DNA from: Epiperipatus broadwayi
Taxonomy: Eukaryota > Onychophora > Udeonychophora > Euonychophora > Peripatidae
Reading direction: 5' to 3'
Length of the DNA stretch: 64,000 bases
Assembly: GCA_028023455.1 (NCBI GenBank)
Contig: JAQFVV010012398.1
Location: 4,612,682 to 4,676,681, forward strand
The number at the start of each line of letters is the position of its first letter. Positions within the stretch are counted from its first letter, which is position 1. The notes below the pieces were generated by a model. The model was not told where the DNA came from. It ran no database searches and saw only the letters and a program-made list of their open reading frames with translations. A program made the position numbers and the translations under genes. Shown here one piece after another: positions 46,151 to 59,075 of the stretch.

Positions 46151-49100
46151 TTATATATTGTAACTCCCTACTCAACACCGATCCTACACATTATATTAAC
46201 AAATGCCCAGGGTTCCAATTCTATTAATTAATAGAATAAATTAACTTTATTTTGCTTTGAATTAATATTGAGACTCTTCTACTTATGCCTGATTTATAGC
46301 TTAGCTCAGTGGAGAATTATAGGAACTCAAAAACATATAAAATATAGATAAATGAAGAAAGAAATACTATTGATCATTAAAATAAAATATATGCCTCATT
46401 TGTTAATCAACCAAATGATAGAAATCAATGAGGTTTCATTTATTCAAGCTAATAAGCTATAATTTTAATTTGATCTCTTCCATCATCTAAATACAGTTTT
46501 ATGTTAGTTACAACATAACTTTAAAAGAAAACATGACATTAAATAACTCTACTATCTAGCACATCTTAATTTAAATAGCTAAATTAATATTAAGTTGGAA
46601 TTATGAAATAAGATCTCAGGGAATCTTTAAGACAATTTGATTAAAGAAATTCTATTATACAATAACTTATAACTATTACAATAAAAATTAATGGAATTAG
46701 TTGAATGATGTTTCACTGGACTAGCAATATAGATAATGAAGGAAACAGGGTACCTTTTAATCTCACATCATTGTCTAAATAATAAACTGAGTATACAACA
46801 TTCTTCATAAGTTTACCAAGTGGTAAAGTATTTCACATAATGTTTGGATTAAGAGAACAATATTATCAGACTTAAGTATGTTTATCAAATTCATAAAGTA
46901 GTGCATTTATGTTGTAATAGATATGTGGAAACTAGAATATATATGCATATAAGAATAACTCGAAACAAAGTTTTGAATGAATAATTAAAACATTTATTTA
47001 CATTTTGTAATCAAAATAAATATAATTGATTCACAGTGGAACTATTCGTTCTAATTCCTAAATTTACAAATACATTTGCTAATCTGGATTTGATATCTCT
47101 TTTTATTATACACTTTATTATTTACTGACTAAACATTTATAAGACCTGAATAAACAAATAAAATAATGCCCCCATATTCTAACTTCGAATATATTTAGGC
47201 TGTTAATTAATTTTAACATCTTTTATTAGCAAACAACACTGAATAAATAAATATATTATTATGCGCTCAAATATACAAGTTGAACAGATCACACTATCAT
47301 TTATTGGGATAAAACAAATTAATAACTTTGGATGTCAAGAGAGTAACCTTAAATAACTCAATCAAATAATCCTTTTAATTATCTATACTTTTCATCACAT
47401 TCAAAATAAAAGTAATCATTCCGATTATTTCATGACTTAAAGCTTGTGGTTAATTAACATGATATAATTCAAAATATTTAATTCCTGATGTATGGATTTA
47501 ATAGTATTATACTCTCATGTCTGCAAGGTTGTTTGCATTACGTGTGTGTCACATCTTATGCTATAATTAAGACAAAATCAATATATTTACATCTTTTTGT
47601 TTTGCTTATGAATTACTAAATAAGTGTCATAATATGGATAATGCTATAAACCAACCAAGGAATATAACATTATTTCTGCTTTAAATATTCATAAAGAATT
47701 TAGTCTTACCATTTATTTAATCACCAACTACGTTACATATAGCTATGATTCTATAACAAAAGATATATTTAAAAAAAAAAAAATTAAGCTCATGAAGAAT
47801 AAACAAGCTTCTTGGCTGATAAATCTAATGACAAACAATGGCTCCACACCTAACTTTGAGGTATACTATTGGTGTGGAACTAAGTCTCACCACCAGAATA
47901 AAGGGGAAATACACTATTTCAGAAAATATCATTTTTATAATGCATAAATACATAATCTGGAAATATACTTCACTCATGGCAAATACTTAGATATATTAAG
48001 GGAGAGAGTTCTCAATCCCAATCAACATAGAACATATCACTAATAACTTTCTTTCTCACAGCTACTGAATACATTTCATTCTAACCATTGGAAAACAAAT
48101 TTACATATGGATAGGTCCCTAATTCTTTCAATTCTTTTAGCATACGGCATTACCCAAAACCGACAGAGAGAAACAAAGTCATAAAACTGAATATTTACTA
48201 TTTATATATGAAATAAACTGCATAAGACAGACACACATACATGTGAATAAGAGCGTACGAATAATTTCAAATCATATAGTATGCAAATGTTACAGTAAAG
48301 TAAATGATAAACTGAAAATAAAAAAAACTTTTAATTTATGACAAACTGTTTTAAAATTTTAAATTGCAGTAATTATTGTCAATGGGGTTCACTAGTTCTG
48401 ACAACAATATTTATCTTTCATACATTTACTACTCTCTAAGCCAAATGCTCAAGTCGAGACATTAAATAGAGAAATACCTTCCTTCAATAAAACACATAAA
48501 AAATGTAGATATAACCCACAGAAGAAATTATATTTAAATAATAATCAATTACCAGCATATTGCAACTTGTAATATACTATCTGAGGCGTTCTTGAAGTCA
48601 AGGAAATAGAATAAAAAAAATAAGCAAATAAATAAATAAACCTCTCTATCTGTCTATGATATATCAATGACAAAACAAAAAAAAAATAGTCACTCTTCTT
48701 TAACTTAAAAAAAAATTCACTTGCAAAGTCTTTAACATAACTTCTGAATGACGTGGAGACAGAGATGATGATTTCAAATGAGTATATGTTAGTAAAACAT
48801 AAAGACAAATTCCTATAAAATAAACATTCACAAATTTAGATTTAATTAAGCAATCTCAAATGTTCTGAGCAATAGCTAATTGAACTCACTAATACAATGC
48901 ACAAGTAATAAGCTTTTTATAATAACGGAGATAATAGATAGATAATTTCGGCTACATATTTGTTTGATATTGACCATTTGATTACTTCTGGAAATTTCCA
49001 ACTTAGTAATAACTTTAGCAGGCTTCCAAAAGAACATTAGTTTCCCATAAACTTCATAAGTTAGCATGAATATAATTATTTTGGTCCATTGCTAATTGTT

Positions 49101-50400
49101 CACAGAAAATCTGCAATTCCTTAGATAATAATATTTTTTATAACACACCCACATACTGAGGAGAACAAGAAAGATATAATATTAATGTCCTTCTACTCGA
49201 CTTAAATCAGATACACATTAAATAAATACTAATTATTAGTTAATTCCTTGTGAGCCACACATTCATTTCTTTAATAAAAATTTTATAAACATGAATGATA
49301 AACATAGTTATTATTATGTAGTAGTTCAAAATATAGCACAATAAATTATACATGCATCCTCTCATTTTAACTTAATTTTTATATAATTAGAAGAGAATTT
49401 AAACTTAGTGTCTATGGTAGACTTTGTTAAACCATCCTGCATAAATTTCCTTAAAAGATTATAAAGTTCACACAATTTCATTTTCTCCTTAACAATAGAA
49501 AACATAAGCAAATAAAGTAGATTTAGGTTATAAGCATATAGATACATTTCAAACAATAAGGTTAATTTAAAATTTAATTGAGTGGAGAGTGAAGAAAATA
49601 TGCCTTGTAAAAAAAAATAGCCTGACATTCTTTTTCTTAGAATTGTCTGGTAGTTAGAATTCCAATACTGAATTTTATAAAATAATAATGTTTAAAAAAT
49701 TATGCTTTGGAGTTTAACTGACTTGATTTCTGGAAGAGATTGGAAAAAAACCATTTACATAGAAGAAGTGGCAGAAGCAGAATATTTTTTTTTTACTGAC
49801 TATTACTTAAATACATCTCCTTTCTATCAATCAAGAGATCACCTTATCCTCCTAAGGCTAGCTTCACCCTTCACACTCAGATAATTAAGCAACAAATTTT
49901 CAAGAAATCTTTTCTTTAAAAAAAAAATCATTTGATTTTCTAAATTAAATCAAACCGAATAAACAAAAAAAAATTTTTTTTTACACTTTTAAAATAAATA
50001 AGCATTAATTAGCCATTAAATAAAGTAGTTGATAACACATTTTAGTTTGTCAAATGATTCACTAATCCAGAGATCCATTAATCACTCAAAATATACTTGC
50101 ACCTGTTATCAGAGATATTTGCTGTAATTTTAAGTGTTTTATTGTAAAATGTAAAATTCTGTACTCTAATTAAATATGAAAATGAAATTGGAAGATGATA
50201 CAGATATACATGCACACACATACACTGCTATATGAATACTAAATTATCCTGACTAAAATATAACATATGGTTATTGGTTAAACATTTTTCTGATTATACT
50301 ACCTATAATGGATGGGTATCCCAATGAATAAACAGATCAGAAAACTATTTAAACAAATGCCAATAACTATTCTACAATCACATGACCACCACCTCTTATG
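46151..50400. other. Non-coding region
   Basis: AT-rich. The frames at 48545-48808, 48876-49067, 49362-49628 and 49702-49884 show no domain and no neighbour support. No element recognised. Confidence 0.6.
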
Positions 50401-50416
50401 CTTGTGTATAACTATT

Positions 50417-50602
50417 GTTAAAATAGGTAAAACTCACTATACATATTGCCACACACAGCAAGATAGAGTAATCAATGGAGTAATGGGGATATTGAATGAG
50501 TAGGCACTAGGTGGAGATTTTATGACAAGCCTTCTGGCATCCATTGATTACTCGAGCTTACTGTGTGTGGCAATACGTATAGTGAGTTTTGCCTGTTTTA
50601 AC
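50417..50602. mobile_element. MITE with about 62 bp terminal inverted repeats
   Basis: A 186 bp element. The left end (gttaaaataggtaaaactc..., to agtaatcaatgga) is the near-perfect reverse complement of the right end (tccattgattact... to gcctgttttaac), giving 62 bp arms. A 6 bp direct repeat actatt lies on both sides (50411-50416 and 50603-50608). The short centre (taggcactaggtggagattt) is shared with 28680 and 985. There is no coding capacity, so movement would depend on an unknown transposase. Confidence 0.88.
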
Positions 50603-50893
50603 ACTATTCTACAAATAAATAAAACAAATTTGCATCAACTTAATTTACACATTAACAACTCCTGTAATAATCCACCCCCCTTTCTACCATTAAATATTTC
50701 ATCAAATATTGTAATAATAATAATAATAAATGCTTATAAAACTCTCAACTAACATCCATAAGCAACTCTCACATAAGGTTTTATAACATTAACATTTTTT
50801 TTTAATTTTTAGCACTACTTTACCTTTTTTAGTTAAATGCAGTTATTCACCACTGATACAATATGATTTAATTAAAATTTATTCCTTGTGTCC

Positions 50894-50905
50894 ATTCAGA
50901 AGGTC

Positions 50906-50943
<38 letters not shown>

Positions 50944-50952
50944 GACCTTCTG

Positions 50953-50955
<3 letters not shown>
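50894..50955. repeat. Perfect 62 bp palindrome with an (AT)16 centre
   Basis: attcagaaggtcaca, then (AT)16, then tgtgaccttctgaat are exact reverse complements, so the block can fold into a perfect hairpin or cruciform. A second (AT)n run follows to about 50990, next to the PLE-B left arm. Confidence 0.95.
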
Positions 50956-50994
<39 letters not shown>

Positions 50995-51019
50995 CAAACA
51001 TAAAGCTAAACTAGTCAAT

Positions 51020-51625
51020 ATAAAATCAAAACTACCCCAAATCCAAAATTAAACCAGACCAGCATAAAAATAATATTAAAACAAAACCTAATGTTTCACT
51101 GCTACAAGCAGACTTTTCAAGTGTAAAGAACCACAAAAACTACACAATATATATAATATTAAAAACTACCCACAAATCCATTCACTTCCCATCCACCCTT
51201 AATATTAAAAGAACTCTTAAATAAGTTAATTGCTTCAGAATAATAAATTTTCAATAATAAAGACTTTTTAATTCTTCTTTTGATTTCATTTCTCTCAAAG
51301 TAGACAACCTTAGCTTCATCAAAATCAATAGTGTGGCCTATATCTTTTTCATGGACATACAAAGCAGAACTAAAATATCTATTTTTAACTCTACTTTTAT
51401 GAACCTTTATTCTTTCATTTAAACTCAAACTACTCTGACCTATGTAAATATTCTTACAAAATAAACAAGGAATAAAATATACTACACCAGGAATAGTCTT
51501 TCTATCAAAAATTTCTTTTGTATTATTTAATAAATTATTCAATGTAACACCCCTTTTCCAAGCAATTTTCTTATTTCCAAACAATTTACTATTTCTACAC
51601 ACAATTTTATAAGAAGACAATTTAA
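51020..51625 (-). pseudogene. PLE family B, left inverted arm with intact GIY-YIG frame
   Basis: The minus-strand frame 51620-51159 (153 codons) covers the endonuclease end of a PLE. It starts SSYKIVCRNSKLFGNKK and reaches GVVYFIPCLFCKNIYIGQ with both Cys of the PLE CCHH finger. Then come NERIKVHK (Arg and His of the motif), YVHEKDIGH and FERNEIKRRIKKS. The DEAKVVYFE glutamate region is present. The reverse transcriptase is absent from this arm. The 3' UTR extends to about 51020. It is a truncated, head-to-head copy of the plus-strand PLE beginning at 51626. Confidence 0.88.
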
Positions 51626-52806
51626 TTTTTATAAGACCAAGGAAAGGTGAATAATAGGTTATATTATTTCTCCTTTAGTATGTTCAGTTTATATTAGTTT
51701 TATGGAAGAGGAAATTATTATTAAAAAGAATTGTTTATATGTAAAATTATTTGTCAGTTGTAGTTGAGAATGATAAATTGAAGGAATTTGTAAATGAGTT
51801 TAATTGTTTTGATCCTTCTATAAAATTTGTGTTAGAAGGAGGGGGGTTAGATTTTGGTAAGTTAAAATTTTTAGATCTTTTGGTGATTAGAAATGTAGAA
51901 ACTAATTGTTTATTGTGCAATCATTTAGTTAAAAGTAAAGAATTAAAATCTATAATTAAACCTGATAGCTATCAGTCTGTATCTCATAAAGTAGCTGCTT
52001 TAAGGAATTATTGTCATAGGAATATTAAATTAAATAATTCTAGTGGGGTAGCTTTGTTTTAGAAATATCAATTTTATAAAGATTACTTGAGTGTTGGATA
52101 CTCTGATAAATTTGTTAAAAGTATTTTATTTAATAGTAATATTTGTAAGGATGTAAAGATTAAAGAAAAATATGATTTTATTTCTTTGCCATTTAAATTG
52201 TCTTCTTATAAAATTGTGTGTAGAAATAGTAAATTGTTTGGAAATAAGAAAATTGCTTGGAAAAGAGGTGTTACATTGAATAATTTATTAAATATTACAA
52301 AAGAAGTTTTTGATAGAAAGACTTCCTGGTGTAGTATATTTTATTCCTTGTTTATTTTGTAAGAAGGTTTACATAGGTCAGAGTAGTTTGAGTTTAAATG
52401 AAAGAATAAAGGTTCATAAAAATAGAGTTAAAAGTAGAGTTAAAAATAGATATTTTATTTCTGCTTTGTATGTCTATGAAAAAGATACAGGCCACACTAT
52501 TGATTTTGATGAAGCTAAGGTTGTCTTCTTTGAGAGAAATGAAATCAAAAGACGAATTAAAGAGTCTTTATTATCGAAAATTTATTATTCTGAAGCAATT
52601 AACTTATTTAAGAATTCTTTTAATATTAAGGGTGGATGGAAAGTGAATGGATTTGTGGATAGTTTTTAATATTATATATATTGTGTAGTTTTTGTGGTTC
52701 TTTACACTTGAGAAGTCTGCTTGTAGCAGTGAAACCTTAGGTTGTGTTTTAAAATTATTTTTATGCTGGTCTGGTTTAATTTTGGATTTGGGGTAGTTTT
52801 GATATT
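51626..52806 (+). pseudogene. PLE family B, right arm: RT C-terminal part plus GIY-YIG
   Basis: Plus-strand copy starting within the reverse transcriptase, after the catalytic YVDD region. KLKFLDLLVIRNVETN near 51865-51905 is the PLE 'LpFLDv.i' strand, followed by PDSYQSVSHKVAALRNY. A TAG at about 52060 breaks the frame, which resumes at QFYKDYLSVGYSDK. A frameshift near 52320 then separates it from the endonuclease frame (PGVVYFIPCLFCKKVYIGQ, NERIKVHK, FDEAKVVFFERNE), ending GFVDSF near 52669. The 3' UTR follows with the cttgagaag...gcagtgaaac hairpin at 52707-52735. Positions from about 52193 mirror the left arm. Confidence 0.88.
52707..52735 (+). ncRNA. Hairpin with GAAAC, possible degenerate ribozyme of PLE family B
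   Basis: CTTGAGAAG precedes a CTGC/GCAG stem and then GAAAC. The same block is at 21916-21944 and about 3936-3965. The order matches the PLE-A hammerhead-like motif, but the CUGANGA core is not intact, so this is a relic at best. Confidence 0.35.
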
Positions 52807-52819
52807 ATGTGTGTATATA

Positions 52820-54603
52820 TATATTATACTGCTAATGAACAGAGCTACATTAAAATTGTTGTCTGCAATTATTAAAATAAATAAAAATGTACAATTATTA
52901 AGATAAAATCCCTTCAGAGTACTTTATTAAAAAATGATTGAATTAAAATTAATTCATTTGAAAGAAATAGTCTATAAAAGTTTAAAGAGTTTCTTTATAT
53001 AAGCACAGATCACCAAAAGGCAAACATCATTCATTTGTATAAGTTTTAATAGTTTGAAATAATAATAGTAAAAAAAATAATTAGAGGGGGTATTAAACGG
53101 TCATCCATACAGTTTTACAAATTAATTAAAAAGTAATTGGGGGAGGGGATTTAACTTAGAAAATTTAAACTACTAAAAACAAAAAAGAGAAATCTTAAAA
53201 CTAAAACAAAAATCTCTCCATTTATTTAGGTAAAATAAAATATATGTGTGCATAAATAGCAAGTTGATTATAAACATAAAGAAATAGTAAAATGTGTGCA
53301 TGTTAAAAAAATAGTAAAATATAAAAGTTAAATATTAAAAATAAATGAATGTTTATAAGTAAAAATTTCCCTCAAAGATTGCAAATACTCATAAGCTATA
53401 TAAAAACAGGATTAGCAATGGCTACTAATTAAAATCCATAAACAGGATTAATTAAAAGGTGTCTTATCAAAAGAATTTAATCAAAGCAGTGGACAAATTA
53501 AAAAACTAATTAAAAAGGATAACAACAAGATCATCATATAAGTAGGGCTGAAAATTCATCAGGTCTTATTCACCTATCTAGTAATTCACAAATCTAGAGT
53601 CATTCATGTACCTAAAGTCAATCACATATTAGACATTTTCCAATGAATACAATGCAATGTTAAGCAGTTATCAGAGCATGTGATGAACTCCAACCTCCAT
53701 CCACAAGAACAAAACATCAGCAGTCAGTCCATCTGATAATTTGAAGCCACCACATTCAAAAATCCTATAGGTAATATTTTCTTATTCCAATTCTTGATAT
53801 TAATTAATGTAGCCATTGCAATCTTTGAAGCCTCACAGAGTCAGTTTAATAAATAAAGTCTATAGCCACATAAAATGAACTATTTATGTGTGTGTTTGAA
53901 TGCTTGTACTTACTTATGTTCACATTATATTACTATTGTATGTTTATCATAATATGTGTGGAGATATATGCTGTTATATATTATTATTTTATTCAGAAAA
54001 GAAATGTTGAAGTCATAAATTAGTTCTCAATTAATTTAAAATATTAAACATTTTATTTAAAATAAATTATTCTACAAATTAGTATTTGTCAGTCAATTTC
54101 TTTTAATTATACTACTAAAAAACAATTTAGCAGAGAAGTTAGAGCAACAATTTATTATATTATTATTTTGATTGAACTAGTTGGAATTTCTTAGGTGCTG
54201 AATTAGTTTGCCATTATTTAGGGTACATTAGTTGCTTTTGTAATTAACTGCCACCTGGAGTTTACTCCAAAACAAAAAAGTGCTTTGAATGATAGGTGTT
54301 GAATTTTGCAGTCAAGAAGATCTGTAGCTTTGAAATGTAGTCGTAGTTATGTATCTTATATATAGCTCTGGCTTGGTCATATGTACCATCTGGGTATTAT
54401 GCTTCTCTGCCTAAGGGACTAGTGTGGAACAATACTTAAATTGCAGCAGAGTAAATCAAAGCTATAATAAATAATTGTATCATATTTTTCTATATATAAG
54501 TAAGTCATACAATTTTGCTTTTTACAATTTCTACTCCTATTAAAGAGTAAAAATTTTATGCTAGTTTTTGTTTCCTATTTGATCTATTATCTCACCCAGT
54601 TCA
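52820..54603 (+). repeat. 5' LTR of the inactivated gypsy element
   Basis: Ends ctcacccagttca. It aligns with 59076-61102, but lacks the SINE, the 57 bp duplication near 59525-59640 and about 110 bp matching 60175-60285. The missing part is bounded in the 3' LTR by the similar strings taatttaaagcca and aatttaaagatacca, suggesting deletion between short repeats. Confidence 0.85.
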
Positions 54604-54605
54604 TT

Positions 54606-54624
54606 TGGATTTTCCCAATGTGGG
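54606..54624 (+). other. Primer-binding-site-like sequence
   Basis: tggattttcccaatgtggg sits two bases past the LTR end. The cccaatgtggg part resembles the cccaacgtggggc complement of a lysine-type tRNA 3' end, but the match is degenerate. Confidence 0.45.
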
Positions 54625-54983
54625 AACAGAACCATCATAAATTGCATTCAGTTAAATATTTTTTCTTGTTTGAAAATATTCAAAGAAATGTTAAATTGCG
54701 TAATTGTATTTAAGAAAGTGTTATAATTAAAATTAAAGAATTGACTGAAACATTTTTTTCTTTTAAATAATAAGAGAGAAAGTAATGACAGTTATATATT
54801 TTGGGTGTAGTTAGGGCATTGAGGATGGGTAGAGAAAAAAGAACATGGAGTTTGGAATTAGTCATATGTTTCATTTTTTAAAAAAAAAAAAAAATTAATA
54901 TTTTGAATTTATTTTGAATGTAAGCATTAGTCAAATAATCATTGAAAAAAAAACAACTTTGAAATTGAAATTTTGTTTCGGAA

Positions 54984-55343
54984 ATGGCAGAAAAAGAAAA
55001 AGGAGAGAATTCTCAGACATGGATAATAATGGAAACAATACTGAAAAATATAAAAAAATTAGTAAAAAGAATAGAAAGGTTAGAAAATGGACAGGGAACC
55101 ATAAGAACATGTGCACATGTAGATAGACTTAATGCAGCAAATCAATTGCTAAAAATAAAGACATTTTCAGGGTACATAGGGGAGGCTCCAAATGAACACC
55201 TTAATAGTCTGGAACATTATTTTGTGCTGAATAAGTTAAACAAAGTAGCCAAGGTTGCTTATAGCTCACAAAAATATATAGGGCAAGACTCTATTCTGGT
55301 GGGATTCATTATTTTCAAAACCAGTAACATTTGGAGAATATAA
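54984..55343 (+). pseudogene. gag: Gag N-terminal remnant
   Basis: A 119-codon frame from MAEKEKGENSQTW. Residues about 15-40 form a short coiled-coil-like helix (ILKNIKKLVKRIERLENGQ). Then comes the start of a Metaviridae capsid region, KIKTFSGYIGEAPNEHLNSL followed by EHYFVLNKLNK. The frame is closed by a stop after about 120 residues and later gag is frameshifted, with no clear zinc knuckle. It lies 380 bp after the 5' LTR as expected for gag. It is inactive. Confidence 0.7.
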
Positions 55344-55699
55344 CCAGTTATTACTGGAAAACTATTAGGGGGATGAATATCAAGAAATTATTAAGCATCA
55401 GGAGCTCGACAAATGGAGGCCTGGGGAACTATTCACTACATTTTTTGCCAACAAGTTGTGAAGTTAAGATCGATCATGACATCTCCATTATCTGAGCAGC
55501 AAATTATATGAAGAGTTAAATGTAACCTTCCTAAGGGTGTAGAGCAAATGATAATTGGGACAAACAGAAAATGATAGAGCAGATAACCAAAATACTTATA
55601 GCACTGGACTGCAATAGACAGTTAGGGAGAATAGAGATAGGGAATATAGTCATATGCAAGTATCAAACAAGATGTGTAGCTGGGAGGAGAGAGAGCTGA

Positions 55700-58600
55700 C
55701 AATGGCACCTTAGGAATGTCCAAAAGTGAATGTGGTAATAGAAGGAGTGATAACCAGTGCTTTACTTTATTCTGGAAGCTAGGTGTCAGTGATGTTCCAG
55801 GAAGGGGTTAATAGAATAAAATGTAGTAATCCTAAAGTTAGAATTTTGCCATTAAAGACAGTGTATGTTATGAATAGTAAAAGGATAAGACTGGTGTCAA
55901 AACAAGTATGGGTAAACATGCGTATAGCAGGGAATGAATATAGTCACATTATGCTTATCCTGGAAGGTCTGATCCATGATGTTATACTGGGGTCAGACTT
56001 TATGCATAAGACTGACTGTGTACTGTATTATGGATAAAGTCAGGTAAAATTGAATAATGAATCAATTACATTTACAGCAGACCAAATAGATAGATATATT
56101 AAAGAGAACTGTGTGCAAAGCATGGGGATAAAAATAGAAATAGAGAAAAAGGTGAAAAAATCAAAGTTGATAGACAGAGATCAGGTGAACAACTGAAAAT
56201 AATAAATATGAAAGCATTTTTTAAGTTCCTGGAGTTATCCAAGGGTATAAACACAGAATAAAACTTGTGAGAGATCAACAATATCAGGCCCATGCATACC
56301 CTATATCTCATCAATATCAGGGCAAAGTGGAGGAACAGAGAGAGAAAATGCTTCAGTGGGGAATCATCTCTAAATGTTCATCCCATTTTAATAACCCTAT
56401 TGTAACAGTAAAAAAAAGATGGGTTCATTCAGTTGTGTTTGGATGCTCATGAATTAAATAAGATAACTACACCTGATATAACTACACCTGATTCTAATGC
56501 TCTACCATCTATGAACAAGTTATTAGCAAAATTCCATAATAAAAAGATATTTTCGATGTTTGATTTGACTGCCAGTTACTGGCAAATCAAGTGGCATCCT
56601 ATTATCAGAAATATACCACTTTTCAGTATAATGGATGGGCTTACAACTTCAATTGGATTCCCTTTGGTTTAAAAAATACTAGGGTGCCAGCTAATACAGT
56701 GTCTTGATCATGTGTTATCAAACCATATCAAAAGTTTAATAGTAATGAATGTAGACAATATTGTATTGGCATCTGAAAGTATAGAGGAGCACTTCATGCA
56801 CTTAGAGCAGCTGTTGAATGAGTGCAAACAAAAGGGAATAAAATTAACTTGAATAAAAGTAATTTAATGACTCTGAAGTAAATTTTTTAGGCCACATCTT
56901 TAGTGAAAAGGTGATCTGACCAAATCCCTGAGAAAATTCAGGTGATCCAAGATTTTCCTAGGCCTTGAAGCAAAAGACATGCAAAGTCTTTTCTCAGGTT
57001 ATGCAATTTTTATAATTGTTTTTACAAAAACTTTTTTCTTGATATGGAACTATTGCTGCAATTGCTAAAAAAAGAAAGAAAGTGGGCATGGACTGAACAC
57101 CATGAATGTAGCTTTCAAAATGTGAAGACAGGCTTTTTAGAAAAAAATCATGTTGTCATATTTCTAACTTTTGTAAGCCATTTTTTGTGCAAACTAACAG
57201 CAGTGGGGTTGTATTGGGGGCTATGCTGTCTCAAATACAAGATGGGGTCAGCACAAGGTCTTTTTCATTATTAGCCAGTTATTGAAAGGTCCTAAAATGA
57301 ACTACACTATAACTGAGAAGGAGGCCTTGGCAATTGTGTGGGCATTTAAAAAAATTCACCATTATTTGATAAGATCTGAGGTAATTGTAATTACTAACCA
57401 CAAAAGCCTTGAGTTTTTAAATCATAGCTTCCTTGCAAACAGCCAATTAATAAGGTGGAGTTTTTTTCTTCAGGAGTTTAATTATAGTGTAAGATACTGC
57501 CAAGGTGAAGAAAATGCCATAGCAGACACATTAAGCCAATACCCTGCAACATAGGAGCAACATCATTTAAATTGCAATGGAACACACATTACTGTGACAG
57601 AAATTGATGAAGGCAATGAAACAGAAAATGACCTTCATAAAGTTAAAGGAGCGGCAAAGTGAGGATGGTGATTGTCAGCAAATAATGAAGTATTTACATC
57701 ACCAGCTTGTGACAAGATTGGGGAATAACCCATGTGGAGAGATAGGAAAGGCTACTGCATAAAAGAGGGGCTGCTACAACATAAAAAAGAAACAGATAAA
57801 CAAAGAAGGATCATTATTCTGGTCATGGTGAGGAAAAATATATTAAGCATATACACCAAAAATTTGGACACTATTGAGCAAGTAATGTTGAGGGATGGTT
57901 AAATCATTGGTTCTACTGACCAGGAATGTAATCCAGCATCTAGGATGTTATAAACAAGTGTCAAAAATGCTCAAAGATGAAATAACTTAATGCATCTGGG
58001 GTAGGGCCATTGAAGCCCATTTGCATGCAACACCATATAATTTATTAGCAATAGACTTTTATGGATCTCTGCCCTCATTTAATAGAATGAAATACCTCAT
58101 CGTGGCTTACAATGTATTTTTGAAATTAGTGGCAGCATACCCTGTGGCTCAGGGAACTGGGAATTCTGGATAAAATCTTGTCTGACCATGAGACACCATT
58201 TATGTCTGATGAGTGAAAAAAATGGGTGGAGAGGCATGAAATAAAACACATACTCATGTCAATATGCAACCTGCAATCCAACCCATGTAAATGGGTCATG
58301 AGGAAGTTGGGGCATCTATTTTGTGTATATATACATGATAATCACCAAAAATGGGTGAAAGAAATTCCATGTACTCTTAATATGATAAACTGGTCAAAAA
58401 CGAGTCTATAGGGTTTGAACCTGTCCAGCTTTATTTTGGGAGAGATGTACTATAGCCATTCAAAAAGGCTGCCAGTGAAAGCAGACCCAGTTGATAGAAG
58501 GAAGGATGCTGAATGAGCCCATGGTAGGCTAAAGAAGATGGGTGAATTAAGACAGAAGAGACAAGGAAGGATCAAGAATAAATTTAGAAAAGGAGATGAT

Positions 58601-58760
58601 GTTATGATAAGAACAACCCTGTAAGCCATCCTGAGAAATACATCTACAAGAAGTTCCAACCAATTTATGAAAGTCTATAAATAATAAAAAGAAAATACAG
58701 TGCGATGCTTGTGGTGACACTGGGCATGGAAGAGAGGGGAACATATAATGCCTGGTCATA
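55700..58760 (+). pseudogene. pol: Pol remnant: protease, RT, RNase H, integrase
   Basis: Domains occur in order across changing frames. The protease end is near 55950-56037 (HDVILGSDFMHK). The RT starts near 56280 (YPISHQYQGKVEEQ...GIISKCSSHFNNPIVTVKK). The motif-A strand is near 56550 (FSMFDLTASYWQIKWHP). Motif C near 56745 reads MNVDNIVLAS, with Asn where the second catalytic Asp belongs. RNase H at 57298-57554 has TEKEALAIVW, ITNHKSLEFL (Asn for Asp) and EENAIADTLSQYP. The integrase has CQKCSKMK near 57958, NLLAIDFYGSLPSF near 58040, HQKWVKEIPCTLN near 58338 and GFEPVQLYFGRD near 58410. A tail AMLVVTLGMEERGTYNA lies near 58700. Many stops and frameshifts make it dead. Confidence 0.88.
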
Positions 58761-58865
58761 AAAATTGAAGAGCCACTGGACAGACAATTGGTATATCCAA
58801 TAAGGGATCAGAACTGTAAGTCACAAAACAAAATAAATTTTTCTTGGAATATGCAAAGGAAAAAA

Positions 58866-59073
58866 CATGAATAGAAGATAATAATTAATGATTACAGCAA
58901 ATACTATTAAAAGAAAATTGGCAGAGATAAAATAGGTCAAGAGATGCATTTTACTCTGAAATGAAAGAACATGAATAGAAGATAATAATTAATGATTACA
59001 GCAAATACTATTAAAAAGGAAATTGGCAGAGATAAAATAGGTCAAGAGATGCATTTTACACTAAAATGGAGGT
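58866..59073 (+). repeat. 104 bp tandem duplication before the 3' LTR
   Basis: Two adjacent copies (from 58866 and 58970) of catgaatagaagataataat...gagatgcatttta differ at only a few positions. They lie between the integrase end and the purine-rich tract abutting the 3' LTR. Confidence 0.9.
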
Positions 59074-59075
59074 GG

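Noticed and set aside
58690-58760. A zinc-knuckle-like CDACGDTGH after the integrase
   Set aside because: The fourth ligand is missing, and another frame of the same bases gives the integrase tail ending GTYNA, which fits its position better.
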